DNA of 64,000 nt from Kaistia dalseonensis (GCF_030814715.1 NZ_JAUSVO010000002.1:496001-560000), one strand, 5' to 3'. Positions 17,930 to 26,242 are shown, counted from the stretch's first letter. Numbers and translations are program-made. Notes: generated by a model from the letters alone, not told the origin.

Positions 17930-20161
17930 ATGACCGCTTTGGAGCTTTGGTATCCACGTCCGGCAGCGCTCTGGACCGAGGCCCTGCCGATCGGCAATGG
18001 CCGCCTCGGCGCCATGGTGTTCGGCGGATACCCCGAAGAGCGGATCCAGCTCAATGAGAGCACGTTCTGGTCCGGCGGCCCCTACCAGCCGGTCAATCCC
18101 GATGCCCTCAAATACCTCCCCGAAGTTCGTGCGCTGATCTTTGCCGGCCGCTATGCCGAAGCGGAGGCCCTCGCCAACCGCTTCCTGATGGCGAAGCCGC
18201 ACGTGCAAATGTCGTATCAGCCGGTGGGCGATGTCCGTATCGCCTTTGAGCATGTGGGTCCGATCGAGGACTACCGTCGCAGCCTGTCCCTCGACCGGGC
18301 CATCGTCACCACAAGCTACCGCTCGGGCGGTGTCGGCTTCACGCGCGAGATCATCGCCTCGGCTGCCTCCGACATCATCATCATGCGGCTGACGGCCGAT
18401 CGACCTGGAGCGCTCACCTTTCGGTTGAACCTGACCAGCCCGCAGTCCGGCGCGGCCATGACCCCGGGTCCCGACTGGAACGGCCTCCGGGGAAAGGGGC
18501 CTGATGCGCATGGCATTTCCGGAGCGCTCGAATTTGCGTTCAAGGCAACGGTGTTGACCACGAATGGCAACATCAACACAACGCTGGAAGAGGTTCGCGT
18601 CGCGGCTGCCACCGAGGCCGTCATCCTGATCAATGCCGCGACGAGCTTCCTGCGCTTCGACGAAGTCGGCGCCGATCCGATAGCGCGTGTCGATGCTGGC
18701 CTCGATGCCTGTCGCGGCCTGTCCTGGGCGGATCTTGTCGCGGCCCATGAGACGGAGCACCGGCGGCTGTTCGACACACTCGCGATCGACCTCGGCACCA
18801 CCGCCGCGGCCGAACGGCCGACAGATGAGCGGGTGGCCCTGTTCGCCGAGGGCGACGATCCGGCTCTCGCCGCGCTCTACCTGCAATATGGCCGCTATCT
18901 GATGATCGCCTCGTCCCGGCCGGGCACCCAACCGGCCAATCTGCAGGGCCTCTGGAACGAGGAAGTCCGTCCGCCCTGGGACAGCAAATATACCGCCAAC
19001 ATCAATCTGCAGATGAACTACTGGCTGCCGGACCCCGCCAATCTGGCCGAGTGCTTCGAGCCGCTGGTCGCCATGGTCGAGGATCTCGCCATCACCGGCG
19101 CGACGATGGCGCGCGCCCATTACGACGCCCCCGGCTGGGTCCTGCACCATAACACCGATCTCTGGCGCGCTACCGGCCCGATCGACGGCGCCCAATGGGG
19201 CCTCTGGCCGATGGGCGGCGCCTGGCTCTGCGTGCAACTGCACGATCACGCTGACTATTCCGGCGATGAGGCCTTGCTGCGGCGGATCTATCCGCTGATG
19301 AAGGGGGCCGCCGAATTCCTGCTCGCCGTGCTCGTTCCCCTGCCGGGCACGGACTTACTGGTGACATCGCCGTCCGTCTCACCCGAAAATGTGCACCCCT
19401 TTGGCGCGACGGTCTGCGCCGGACCGGCGATGGACCGCCAGATCGCCCGCGACCTCTTTGAGCGCACCATCGCGACGGCGGAGCAGCTCGGTATCGATGC
19501 GCCGTTCAGTGCCACGCTCGCGCAGACATTGCCGCGCCTGTCGCCCGACCGCATCGGCGCTGCCGGCCAGCTTCAGGAATGGCTCGAAGACTGGGATCTC
19601 GCCGCGCCAGAGATCCATCATCGGCATGTCTCCCACCTCTACGCGCTCTATCCGAGCTGGCAGATCGACCCCGACACGACGCCGGAACTCGCCGCGGCGG
19701 CTCAGCGCTCGCTCGAGATTCGCGGCGATGACGCCACCGGCTGGGGCATTGGCTGGCGCATCAATCTCTGGTGCCGCCTGCGAGATGGCGCACATGCCTA
19801 TGACGTGCTCGCCATGCTGCTTCATCCCGAGCGGACCTATCCGAACCTCTTCGATGCCCATCCGCCATTCCAGATCGACGGCAATTTCGGCGGAGCGACC
19901 GGCATTCTGGAGATGCTCGTGCAATCCAGACCGGGCGAACTGCTGCTATTGCCGGCACTGCCACCCCAATGGCGGGACGGGCGCGTTGCCGGAGTCAGGG
20001 CGCGGGGCGGATTGTCGCTCGACCTGAGCTGGCGCGCCGGTGTGCCGACCGAGATCGTGATCGAGGCCCGCTTCCCGCAGCGCCTCGTGGTGCAGTTTGC
20101 CGACAAGAGCCTGCCGGTCGAACTATCCGCCGGCGAGAGGCGGACCATTCACATGGGTTGA
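17930..20161 (+). CDS. Glycoside hydrolase family 95 (alpha-L-fucosidase / alpha-L-galactosidase), copy 2
   Basis: A 743-residue GH95 enzyme starting MTALELWYPRPAALW; GGAGAGG sits 10 nt upstream, and the upstream ATG at 17913 runs into a stop. Domain order is as in copy 1: PIGNGRLGAMVFGG, SRPGTQPANLQG, N357-I-N359 (SKYTANINLQMNYW), E550 (GQLQEWLEDWD) and D650 (PFQIDGNFGG). No signal peptide. It is preceded by a perfect palindrome and followed, convergently, by the LacI gene. Keeping two similar but distinct copies suggests different linkages or leaving groups. Confidence 0.93.
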   Translation: MTALELWYPRPAALWTEALPIGNGRLGAMVFGGYPEERIQLNESTFWSGGPYQPVNPDALKYLPEVRALIFAGRYAEAEALANRFLMAKPHVQMSYQPVGDVRIAFEHVGPIEDYRRSLSLDRAIVTTSYRSGGVGFTREIIASAASDIIIMRLTADRPGALTFRLNLTSPQSGAAMTPGPDWNGLRGKGPDAHGISGALEFAFKATVLTTNGNINTTLEEVRVAAATEAVILINAATSFLRFDEVGADPIARVDAGLDACRGLSWADLVAAHETEHRRLFDTLAIDLGTTAAAERPTDERVALFAEGDDPALAALYLQYGRYLMIASSRPGTQPANLQGLWNEEVRPPWDSKYTANINLQMNYWLPDPANLAECFEPLVAMVEDLAITGATMARAHYDAPGWVLHHNTDLWRATGPIDGAQWGLWPMGGAWLCVQLHDHADYSGDEALLRRIYPLMKGAAEFLLAVLVPLPGTDLLVTSPSVSPENVHPFGATVCAGPAMDRQIARDLFERTIATAEQLGIDAPFSATLAQTLPRLSPDRIGAAGQLQEWLEDWDLAAPEIHHRHVSHLYALYPSWQIDPDTTPELAAAAQRSLEIRGDDATGWGIGWRINLWCRLRDGAHAYDVLAMLLHPERTYPNLFDAHPPFQIDGNFGGATGILEMLVQSRPGELLLLPALPPQWRDGRVAGVRARGGLSLDLSWRAGVPTEIVIEARFPQRLVVQFADKSLPVELSAGERRTIHMG

Positions 20162-20181
20162 GGCGCGACTGGCCGGCGCCT
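20161..20181. terminator. Bidirectional hairpin between convergent GH95 and LacI genes
   Basis: AGGCGC (20161-20166)/GCGCCT (20176-20181), 6-bp stem with 9-nt loop, filling the gap between the two facing stop codons. No U-tract on either side, so termination strength is uncertain. Confidence 0.35.
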
Positions 20182-21230
20182 CAATCTGCCGGCGACCAGC
20201 GGCGCGTCGAGCCGCGCAGGATGACGTCGCATTTGAGCACGACCGATCGCAACGGCCGCGACTTGCCGGGATCGAGCCGCGACACGATCAGTGTCGCGAT
20301 CGATTCAGCAATCGCGGCAATCGGTTGGGAGATTGCCGTGATCGCCGGCTCGCGCAGGCGAAACAGCGCGACATCGTCGAAGCTGACGAGCGAGAGATCG
20401 TCGGGCACGCGCAGCCCGTTATCCCTCATCCACTCCAGCACGCCGATGGTCATTCCGTAGTTCGAGACGAAGACCGCCGTCGGCGGCTTGTCCAGCTGCA
20501 TCAACTGTCGCGCCGCGTCATAGCCGCTATCCGGGCGCCATGTGCCCTCGACGACATAGGCGGGGTCGATCGGGATGCCCCGGTCGTGCAAGGCCGCCTC
20601 ATAGCCTTCGAGACGCTGGCGACCCGAAGAATCATACTGCGCGCCCGCAATGATGGCGACGCGTTCGTGCCTGAGGTCAAGCAGATGGCTGACGGCCCGA
20701 TAGCTCGCGCTGCTGTTCTCGACCATTACGCGATCGGCGGCGATGCCCGGAATATCGTTATTGTAGAACACGATCGGGACGCCGTCGGCGGTCATCTGCT
20801 CGAGCCGCGCCCGCACCTCCGCCACACCGTCCATGATCAGGGCATCGACACGCTGCGCGTCGAAGAAATCGAGCGCGTCGTTGATCACCCGCGCATCATG
20901 GCTGTGGCAATAGATGACCAGCGCACGCCCGGACGTGCGCAGCAGCCTGGCGAGATGCTCCACCATGTCGGAGTGGAACTCGTCGAAGGTCGGGATCAGC
21001 AGACCGATCATATGCGTCTTGTCGGTCTTCATCGCCGCGGCAACCGCATTGCGGCGATAGGAGAGCTTCTCGATCGCGGCCTCGATCTGCTCGCGATTTC
21101 CGCGGCGAATCTCGCGCCCGTTCAGGAAGCGGGAGACCGTGCCGATGGCGACGCCCGCCGCCTCCGCGACGTCAGCGATCGTGGCGGCTCTTCGCCTGGT
21201 CCCGTTCTGTGGCAGGTCTTCGTCGGACAT
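20181..21230 (-). CDS. LacI-family transcriptional regulator
   Basis: A 349-residue repressor. The N-terminal helix-turn-helix ATIADVAEAAGVAIGTVSRFLNG is followed by the hinge helix SYRRNAVAAAMKTDKTHMIGLLIP. The periplasmic-binding-protein-like sensor has VIVENSSASYRAVSHLL- and FDDVALFRLREPAITAISQP-type blocks. Convergent with GH95 copy 2 and downstream of the GHL6-like gene. The palindrome at 17852 and the half-copy at 25018 flank this gene, making it the probable repressor of GH95 copy 2 and the orphan binding protein. Confidence 0.93.
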   Translation of the reverse strand: MSDEDLPQNGTRRRAATIADVAEAAGVAIGTVSRFLNGREIRRGNREQIEAAIEKLSYRRNAVAAAMKTDKTHMIGLLIPTFDEFHSDMVEHLARLLRTSGRALVIYCHSHDARVINDALDFFDAQRVDALIMDGVAEVRARLEQMTADGVPIVFYNNDIPGIAADRVMVENSSASYRAVSHLLDLRHERVAIIAGAQYDSSGRQRLEGYEAALHDRGIPIDPAYVVEGTWRPDSGYDAARQLMQLDKPPTAVFVSNYGMTIGVLEWMRDNGLRVPDDLSLVSFDDVALFRLREPAITAISQPIAAIAESIATLIVSRLDPGKSRPLRSVVLKCDVILRGSTRRWSPAD

Positions 21231-21245
21231 CGTGCATCATGCTCT

Positions 21246-21267
21246 CATTCCTGCGGTTGCAGGAATG
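21246..21267. other. Perfect tetraloop hairpin before the LacI gene
   Basis: CATTCCTGC (21246-21254)/GCAGGAATG (21259-21267), a 9-bp perfect stem with loop GGTT, only 15 nt before the LacI start. It could be an operator (autoregulation) or a leader hairpin in the LacI mRNA. Its sequence does not resemble the 17852 palindrome. Confidence 0.4.
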
Positions 21268-21310
21268 CTGCCGCTTCCTAGCTGATCGCACCGATCGATC
21301 CAAGCGTCAC

Positions 21311-21337
21311 GGGGCACCGGCCATGAGCCGGCGCCCC
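21311..21337 (-). terminator. Hairpin after the GHL6-like gene
   Basis: GGGGCACCGGC (21311-21321)/GCCGGCGCCCC (21327-21337), an 11-position stem with one mismatch and a 5-nt loop, 12 nt after the stop codon on the minus strand. It lacks a U-tract but is strong enough to act as a terminator or 3'-end stabiliser. Confidence 0.45.
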
Positions 21338-21348
21338 GCGAGGATTGG

Positions 21349-23400
21349 CTAGACGCCTTCGAGCACGAGGGCGCTGTGGATGTGGAGGCGCGGCAGCGTC
21401 ACTTCCACGCGTCCATCCTGCAGCATCTGCCAGTCGACATCGGCGCCCGTCAGGGCGTCAAAGATGCGCGAAGGACGGCTTCCGAGCCGGACCTTTGCCG
21501 TCACCGGACCGATTGCCGGGACGTCCTCGATCATCTCGAGCACGCGCGTCGGGCCGGCCTCGGTCGGCACGCCCTTGCCGCGCACCTGCGGCGCGCCATA
21601 GAGCAGGTGAAGCACGTGACGGCCTTCGGCTTCCTGGCGCGTCAGCGTCGCGCGCGCGGCCGACGGCAGGTCGGTCACGAGGACCGGGTCCGGCATCAGG
21701 CGACGGATCAGGCCGCGGATGATGTACTTGTAAAGCGGCTGTCCGTAGGCGTGGTACATCTGGAAGATCGGGAACGCGACATAACCAATGCCCTGATATT
21801 CCGTGACGCCCGCTCCGATCGTGCCCGCGGCCGGATCGTCCGGCGTATGCTGGTGCGAACAGAAGTGGCGATAGTTGCGGTTGAAATAGGACGGAACCAC
21901 CGAGGCGAGCACTGTCGCCGCCCCGCTGACGATCGCCTGTCCGGTCCCATACATCACGAAGGGCGAGTGCGGCAGGCTGGCGTCGAGCGCGTCGGGATCG
22001 GCGCGGAGGTAGGATGGCGTGAATTCAACCAGCCCGTTGGCCGCTTCGAGGCCGAGATCGAGGGCAAAGCCATCCGCGCCAATGCCCGACTGGCCGGAAA
22101 GGAGCAGCCGTCCGCCCGCCGCGACATAGCTCTTCAGGCGCGCGGCAAGCGCCGCATCGATCGGAATCGTGTCGGGCAGGATCACCAGCCGGTAGGGCTC
22201 GAACGAGGCTGTTCCATCGATCACGTCGAAGGGCAGCTTCAGCTCCTGCAGCATCTGCGCGGCGCCGTCATCGCTCGCATTATTGCGGTCGCCATTCGGA
22301 TGGAAGTACTCGGCCGCAAGGATCGCCACTTCAGAGACCTGGCGCGCGCCCTTCAGGAACGGCTCCAGCCGCTCGATCCGCTCATAGGCCGGCGCGATCG
22401 AGCGATAGGTGTCGTGGTTGATGGCGCCGTTCGGATGCAGCTGGTCGCCGACAAGGCACTTCGCCCCGAGCGCCACCATCTGCGCCGCCTCATAGGTAAG
22501 CGCCTCGGCATGCTTGAAGCCGCCAAATTCGCCCCAGGCGGTATGGAACTTGCCGGTCTGCCCGAGGAAATCGAAGCCGAGCGTCGCCGCATAGCGGGCG
22601 CTCGACGGGAAATGATCATAGCCCCAGCCGCCGGTCGGCAGGCTTTCGAGCTCCAGATGCGAATAGGTATCGAAGCGATGCCGTCCCATCTTGTGGATGT
22701 GGCCGCAATTATAGAACACGCGCTGCTCCGGATATTCCGCGAACAGTGCGTCCGAAATATAGCGCCGGAACTCCTCGTTCACGGCTTCGTCGTTCTTGAG
22801 CCGGTCGGCGGGGTTCTCGGGGTCGAGGCCTTCGGCGATCATCCGGTCGATGCAGGCCGAACAGACGCAATCGGGCGTCAGGACGATGTCGAAGAAGAGG
22901 CCCTGGGTCTTGTAGTTCGAGGCGACTTCACGAGCCTGGTCGAGGATATAGTCGCGCGCACCCTGATGGTTAAGGCAGATGGTGTGCCAGGCCGGGCTCA
23001 GCTGCTTGAGGCTCGACGGGTCGTTCGCGAGCGCCCGCGAGAACTGGTTCGTAGCGCTCATGACGCGCCATTCCGGATGCTCGCGCGCCGACAGCTCGTC
23101 CCACTGGACGGAGATATAGACGGGCGTCTCGATGTCCGCTGCCGCGCAGGCGCTGATCATCTCGCCCATCAGGTCCGGGCGCGCCAGATTGGGGTGCGGC
23201 TTGCCAACCTTCGTCGGATAGTAAGACCAGCCGTGATGGCACTTGGCAAACACGGTGATCGAGTCGACATGCGCCGCCTTCAGGGTCGCGACGAAGTCCT
23301 CAGCGTCGAACGCAGCGCCGACATCCGGAATATGCTCCGACGTATGGAAGTCCAGGTGGATCTGGCGATAGCGCAGCGGCTTGAATTTCGTCTCGGACAT
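21349..23400 (-). CDS. GHL6-type putative glycosidase with beta-galactosidase-trimerisation-like domain (GH151-like alpha-L-fucosidase candidate)
   Basis: A 683-residue protein starting MSETKFKPLRYRQIHLDFHTSEHI (AAGGA 7 nt upstream). The N-terminal TIM barrel resembles 'hypothetical glycosyl hydrolase 6' proteins (RQIHLDFHTS, AKCHHGWSYYPTKVG). It includes a conserved CVCSAC cysteine cluster and FYNCGHIHKMG. From about residue 370 a Rossmann-like segment (VSEVAILAAEYF, YRLVILPDTIPID, GGRLLLSGQSG) matches the GH42-type trimerisation domain. Proteins of this layout are usually annotated alpha-L-fucosidase, as I recall in GH151. Position amid GH95 genes supports a fucose/L-galactose role. No signal peptide. 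Domain layout is firm, activity is not. Confidence 0.65.
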   Translation of the reverse strand: MSETKFKPLRYRQIHLDFHTSEHIPDVGAAFDAEDFVATLKAAHVDSITVFAKCHHGWSYYPTKVGKPHPNLARPDLMGEMISACAAADIETPVYISVQWDELSAREHPEWRVMSATNQFSRALANDPSSLKQLSPAWHTICLNHQGARDYILDQAREVASNYKTQGLFFDIVLTPDCVCSACIDRMIAEGLDPENPADRLKNDEAVNEEFRRYISDALFAEYPEQRVFYNCGHIHKMGRHRFDTYSHLELESLPTGGWGYDHFPSSARYAATLGFDFLGQTGKFHTAWGEFGGFKHAEALTYEAAQMVALGAKCLVGDQLHPNGAINHDTYRSIAPAYERIERLEPFLKGARQVSEVAILAAEYFHPNGDRNNASDDGAAQMLQELKLPFDVIDGTASFEPYRLVILPDTIPIDAALAARLKSYVAAGGRLLLSGQSGIGADGFALDLGLEAANGLVEFTPSYLRADPDALDASLPHSPFVMYGTGQAIVSGAATVLASVVPSYFNRNYRHFCSHQHTPDDPAAGTIGAGVTEYQGIGYVAFPIFQMYHAYGQPLYKYIIRGLIRRLMPDPVLVTDLPSAARATLTRQEAEGRHVLHLLYGAPQVRGKGVPTEAGPTRVLEMIEDVPAIGPVTAKVRLGSRPSRIFDALTGADVDWQMLQDGRVEVTLPRLHIHSALVLEGV

Positions 23401-23569
23401 CTTGGTTCCTTGGGAGATCATTCCTGGGTTCCGGGGCGCTTCCGCACTCCGGCCCTAGGATAAGGTGAGGACGTCATACGCCGACGTCGGACGGCCAAGG
23501 GTGGCGGATCATCGCGATCGAAGGCCCAGCCGGGCTGGCATCAGGGATCGACCGGAGAGGATAGATTGC

Positions 23570-23637
23570 CCGGGCGGCCAGGGTTGGCTGGCCGCCCGGC
23601 GCTCGCACCGACCGACATGCCGGGAGGGAAGCATGTC
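23570..23637 (-). terminator. Two hairpins after the orphan binding-protein gene
   Basis: First after the stop comes GACATGC/GCATGTC (23614-23620/23631-23637). Then a strong 11-bp perfect stem follows, CCGGGCGGCCA (23570-23580)/TGGCCGCCCGG (23589-23599), with an 8-nt loop. No U-tract. Together they probably end or protect the minus-strand transcript. Confidence 0.5.
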
Positions 23638-23664
23638 GCCTTCGGTCCGGGCAGGTCAGTTGGC

Positions 23665-24957
23665 TCAGTACAGCGTGACGGCCTTGGCCTCGAGCGTGGT
23701 CATCACGGAGTCGATCGTCGCATCGGTCGGGTTCTGCAGGAACTTCTGCAGCTGGACGCGATATTCATCGACCAGGTCGCCCGGCAGCAGGTCGCCCAGC
23801 ACGAACTGAACCTTCGACTTCGCGACATTGTCGACGGCGATCTTCGTCACCGGGCCGTAGAGGCTCGCATCGACCTTGTTGCTCGGCGAGGCGAGACCAT
23901 GCTTGGCGACGATATTGGCAGCTTCCGCCGTTCCGAGGAAGGCGAGGAACGCGTCGGCCGCGGCGGGATTGTCGCCCGAGCTCAGCCCGACGAACTCCTT
24001 GGAGTCGACGCTCGACACGTCGTCATGTCCGGCGCCCATGGTCGGGAACTGGAAGAGCGAGTAGTCGACACCTTCCTTGAGCGCGTAGTCGGACTTCGCC
24101 ATCCCGTTCACCCACATGCCGATCAGCTCATAGCCGGCAGTCGATGCTCTGAGGACGTTGTTGGCCGCATTGTCCCAATCGGTCGCCAGCATGACCGTGG
24201 GATCGCCACAGCAATTCGCCTTCAGGAGCTCGGCATATTTCTGCAGCGTCGTCTTGACGATCGGATCGGTCCACGGGATCTCGTGACGGGCCAGCTTCGC
24301 GGCCGCCTCGGCGCCGGCCGTGCGCAGCAGCAGGTTTTCAAACCACTCCGTCTGCGCCCAGACCTTGGCGGGAACCGCGATCGGCGTCACGCCGATGCCA
24401 TTCAGCTTCGCGAAACTCGCCTTGAACTCGTCCCAATCCTTCGGCGCCGCGTCGATGCCAGCCTTCTTCAGCGTATCCGGCCGGTAGAAGATGCCGCTGC
24501 GATCGCCGAACGTATAGGTGACACCATAGGTCACGCCATCGATCTGACCGAGCTTGCGCCAGCTATCGGGGATATTGTCGCCCCACTTGCCGGCGTCCCA
24601 CTGCTGGTCGAGCGGACGCAGCATGCCGGCATCGGCCAGTTCCTTGCGGAAGGCAGGCCAGGTGTTGGTCAAGAGGTCCGCCTTCTGGCCGCCGATCAGG
24701 GCGGTGCGGATCGCGCCGCGCTGATCGCCAGAAACGGTCAGGTTGATGTTGCGGAACTTGACGCCCGGGTTCTTGGCCGTGAACGCGTCCTCGAGATCCT
24801 GCAGGACCTGGAACTGCGAGCCGGTCTCCCAGTTCAGAAACACCAGCTCGCCGCTGACGTCCTGGGCATGCGCGAGCGGCCCGAACGCTGCCGTGACCAG
24901 CAATCCGGCCATCCATGCAGCAGCATTCCGCCCGATCGCGGGTTTCGTAATCCTCAT
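23665..24957 (-). CDS. CUT1 sugar-binding protein (family 1), copy 2, without adjacent permeases
   Basis: A 430-residue periplasmic protein. The ATG at 24957 has AAGGAGG 8 nt upstream and opens a signal peptide (MRITKPAIGRNAAAWMAGLL, cleavage near AHA-QDVS). It is a close paralogue of the binding protein at 13000: shared SGDQRGAIRTALIGGQK, NTWPAFRKELADAGML, CC pair (ANCCGD), GAGHDD and LLPGDLVDEYRVQLQKF. No permease or ATPase is next to it, so it probably feeds the permeases at 11223-12985. An 11-bp half of the LacI-type palindrome is 61 nt upstream. Confidence 0.92.
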   Translation of the reverse strand: MRITKPAIGRNAAAWMAGLLVTAAFGPLAHAQDVSGELVFLNWETGSQFQVLQDLEDAFTAKNPGVKFRNINLTVSGDQRGAIRTALIGGQKADLLTNTWPAFRKELADAGMLRPLDQQWDAGKWGDNIPDSWRKLGQIDGVTYGVTYTFGDRSGIFYRPDTLKKAGIDAAPKDWDEFKASFAKLNGIGVTPIAVPAKVWAQTEWFENLLLRTAGAEAAAKLARHEIPWTDPIVKTTLQKYAELLKANCCGDPTVMLATDWDNAANNVLRASTAGYELIGMWVNGMAKSDYALKEGVDYSLFQFPTMGAGHDDVSSVDSKEFVGLSSGDNPAAADAFLAFLGTAEAANIVAKHGLASPSNKVDASLYGPVTKIAVDNVAKSKVQFVLGDLLPGDLVDEYRVQLQKFLQNPTDATIDSVMTTLEAKAVTLY

Positions 24958-25312
24958 GGTCGCTCCTCCTTGAAGCTGTCGAGAGTGCTTCTTCCTCCTC
25001 ACACCCTCATAATGAAACGATATCAACTAACTTGCCGATTGAAAAGTCCCGACTCAATTTCGTTCAAGCGATCATGTGCGGGCAAGGGAAGCGCGGGTGC
25101 GACTCGGAGAGCCCGATGCGTCCGAGTTTCAGGCGAGATGGATGATGGGCGTCGGCTTGCGAGGAGCATCATCGAAGCGCCAGCGCGATCGTGCGGGCGC
25201 ATGCGGGCGCCGTCGCGGACAGTGTCCCGTCCGCGATCAAAGCTCGGCTTAGCGGTACAGACGCCCGGTTCGCCCTGAACGGACGAGGAAAGGCGCCAGG
25301 CTCATGAAGACA
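24958..25312. other. 355-bp region upstream of the orphan binding protein
   Basis: Non-coding: no supported ORF. It carries the operator half-site at 25018-25028 within an AT-rich stretch (about 25008-25060). The rest, up to the aldo/keto-reductase stop, is GC-rich with no signal I can name. Confidence 0.55.
25018..25028. promoter_or_regulatory. Half-copy of the LacI-type palindrome
   Basis: CGATATCAACT is identical to the right half of the perfect palindrome at 17852-17871. The left arm (ATAATGAAA) is not conserved. The site is intergenic, in an AT-rich patch 61 nt before the binding-protein start. An 11-bp AT-rich match in a GC-rich window is unlikely by chance. Probable second operator of the LacI regulator at 20181. 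Confidence 0.45.
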
Positions 25313-26242
25313 TTACGGCAGCGTGTATCCGGCAGCCGTAAAGAGGCGGTACCACTCCTGCCGGTCCAGCACGATATCGGCGCCGGCGGCGCTTTCTGCG
25401 AGACGATTCGGATTGGTGGTGCCGAGCACGATCTGGATATTGGCAGGATGCCTCGCGATCCAGGCCACGGCGATTGCGGCCGGCGTGACGGCGTATTTGG
25501 AAGCCATCAGCTCGAGCTGGTGATTGAGCTCCGGATAGTTCTCATGGTCGCCCAGGAAGACGCCGTCGAAGAAACGCTTCTGGAACGGCGACCAGGCCTG
25601 CAAGGTGATGCCGTTGATGCGGGCGTAGTTGATGATCTCATTGTCCCGATCGATCGATTGATCGAGATCGGCCATGTTGGCAGCGACGCCGGACGCGATC
25701 GTCGGCGCGTGGGTGATGCTGAGCTGGATCTGATTGATGACCAGAGGCTGCTTGACCGCCGTCTTGAGCAGGTCGATCTGTCCTGGCGTGTGGTTCGACA
25801 CGCCGAAATGGCGCACCTTCCCGGCGGCATGCAAGGCATCGAACGCGCCGGCGACCTCCTCCGGCTCGACCAGGGCGTCAGGCCGATGCAGTAGCAGGAC
25901 ATCCAGATAGTCGGTTCGCAAGGCGGCCAGCGACCGATCGACCGTCTGCAGGATGTGCTCGCTCGAAAAATCGAAATAGCCGGGCCGGATACCGACCTTG
26001 CTCTGCACGATGATATCTGCGCGTTCGGCGCTCGTGAGGCTGACAGCCTCCCCGAACCGCCTTTCGCATTCATGCGGCGCACCGCCATAGATATCGGCGT
26101 GGTCGAAGATCGTGACGCCGGCGGCGCGCGCCGCCTCATAGAGCGAACGGATCGCGCGATCCTCGAGCTTCGAAATCCGCATCAAACCCAATATGATCCG
26201 CGACGCCAGCATGTCGGAATTGGCGATCTTGATTGTATGCAT
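25313..26242 (-). CDS. Aldo/keto reductase, YdhF-like
   Basis: A 309-residue TIM-barrel oxidoreductase. The catalytic tetrad is D47 and Y52 (FDHADIYGG), K82 (VQSKVG) and H119 (LLLHRPD). The cofactor region LGTTNPNRLAESA near the C-terminus is typical of NADPH-binding AKRs. The sequence resembles the YdhF branch rather than aldose 1-dehydrogenases. It follows the L-galactose-like region but faces its own promoter, divergent from an MFS carrier. Substrate unknown; a sugar-derived aldehyde or ketose is possible. Confidence 0.85.
   Translation of the reverse strand: MHTIKIANSDMLASRIILGLMRISKLEDRAIRSLYEAARAAGVTIFDHADIYGGAPHECERRFGEAVSLTSAERADIIVQSKVGIRPGYFDFSSEHILQTVDRSLAALRTDYLDVLLLHRPDALVEPEEVAGAFDALHAAGKVRHFGVSNHTPGQIDLLKTAVKQPLVINQIQLSITHAPTIASGVAANMADLDQSIDRDNEIINYARINGITLQAWSPFQKRFFDGVFLGDHENYPELNHQLELMASKYAVTPAAIAVAWIARHPANIQIVLGTTNPNRLAESAAGADIVLDRQEWYRLFTAAGYTLP

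Noticed and set aside
16841-19249. 802-codon open frame on the minus strand
   Set aside because: It lies opposite the UxaB-like and GH95 genes and is rich in Arg, His, Asp and Gly with no domain; it is a GC-driven antisense shadow.
21376-23463. 695-codon open frame on the plus strand
   Set aside because: Antisense to the GHL6-like gene; no recognisable fold and biased composition.
6795-24957. Interpretation of the island as a standard L-fucose pathway
   Set aside because: No fucose isomerase, fuculokinase, fuculose-P aldolase or L-fuconate dehydratase is present, while the LgoD/UxaB-like pair makes no sense for 6-deoxy fuconate. Fucosides may still be hydrolysed by GH95.
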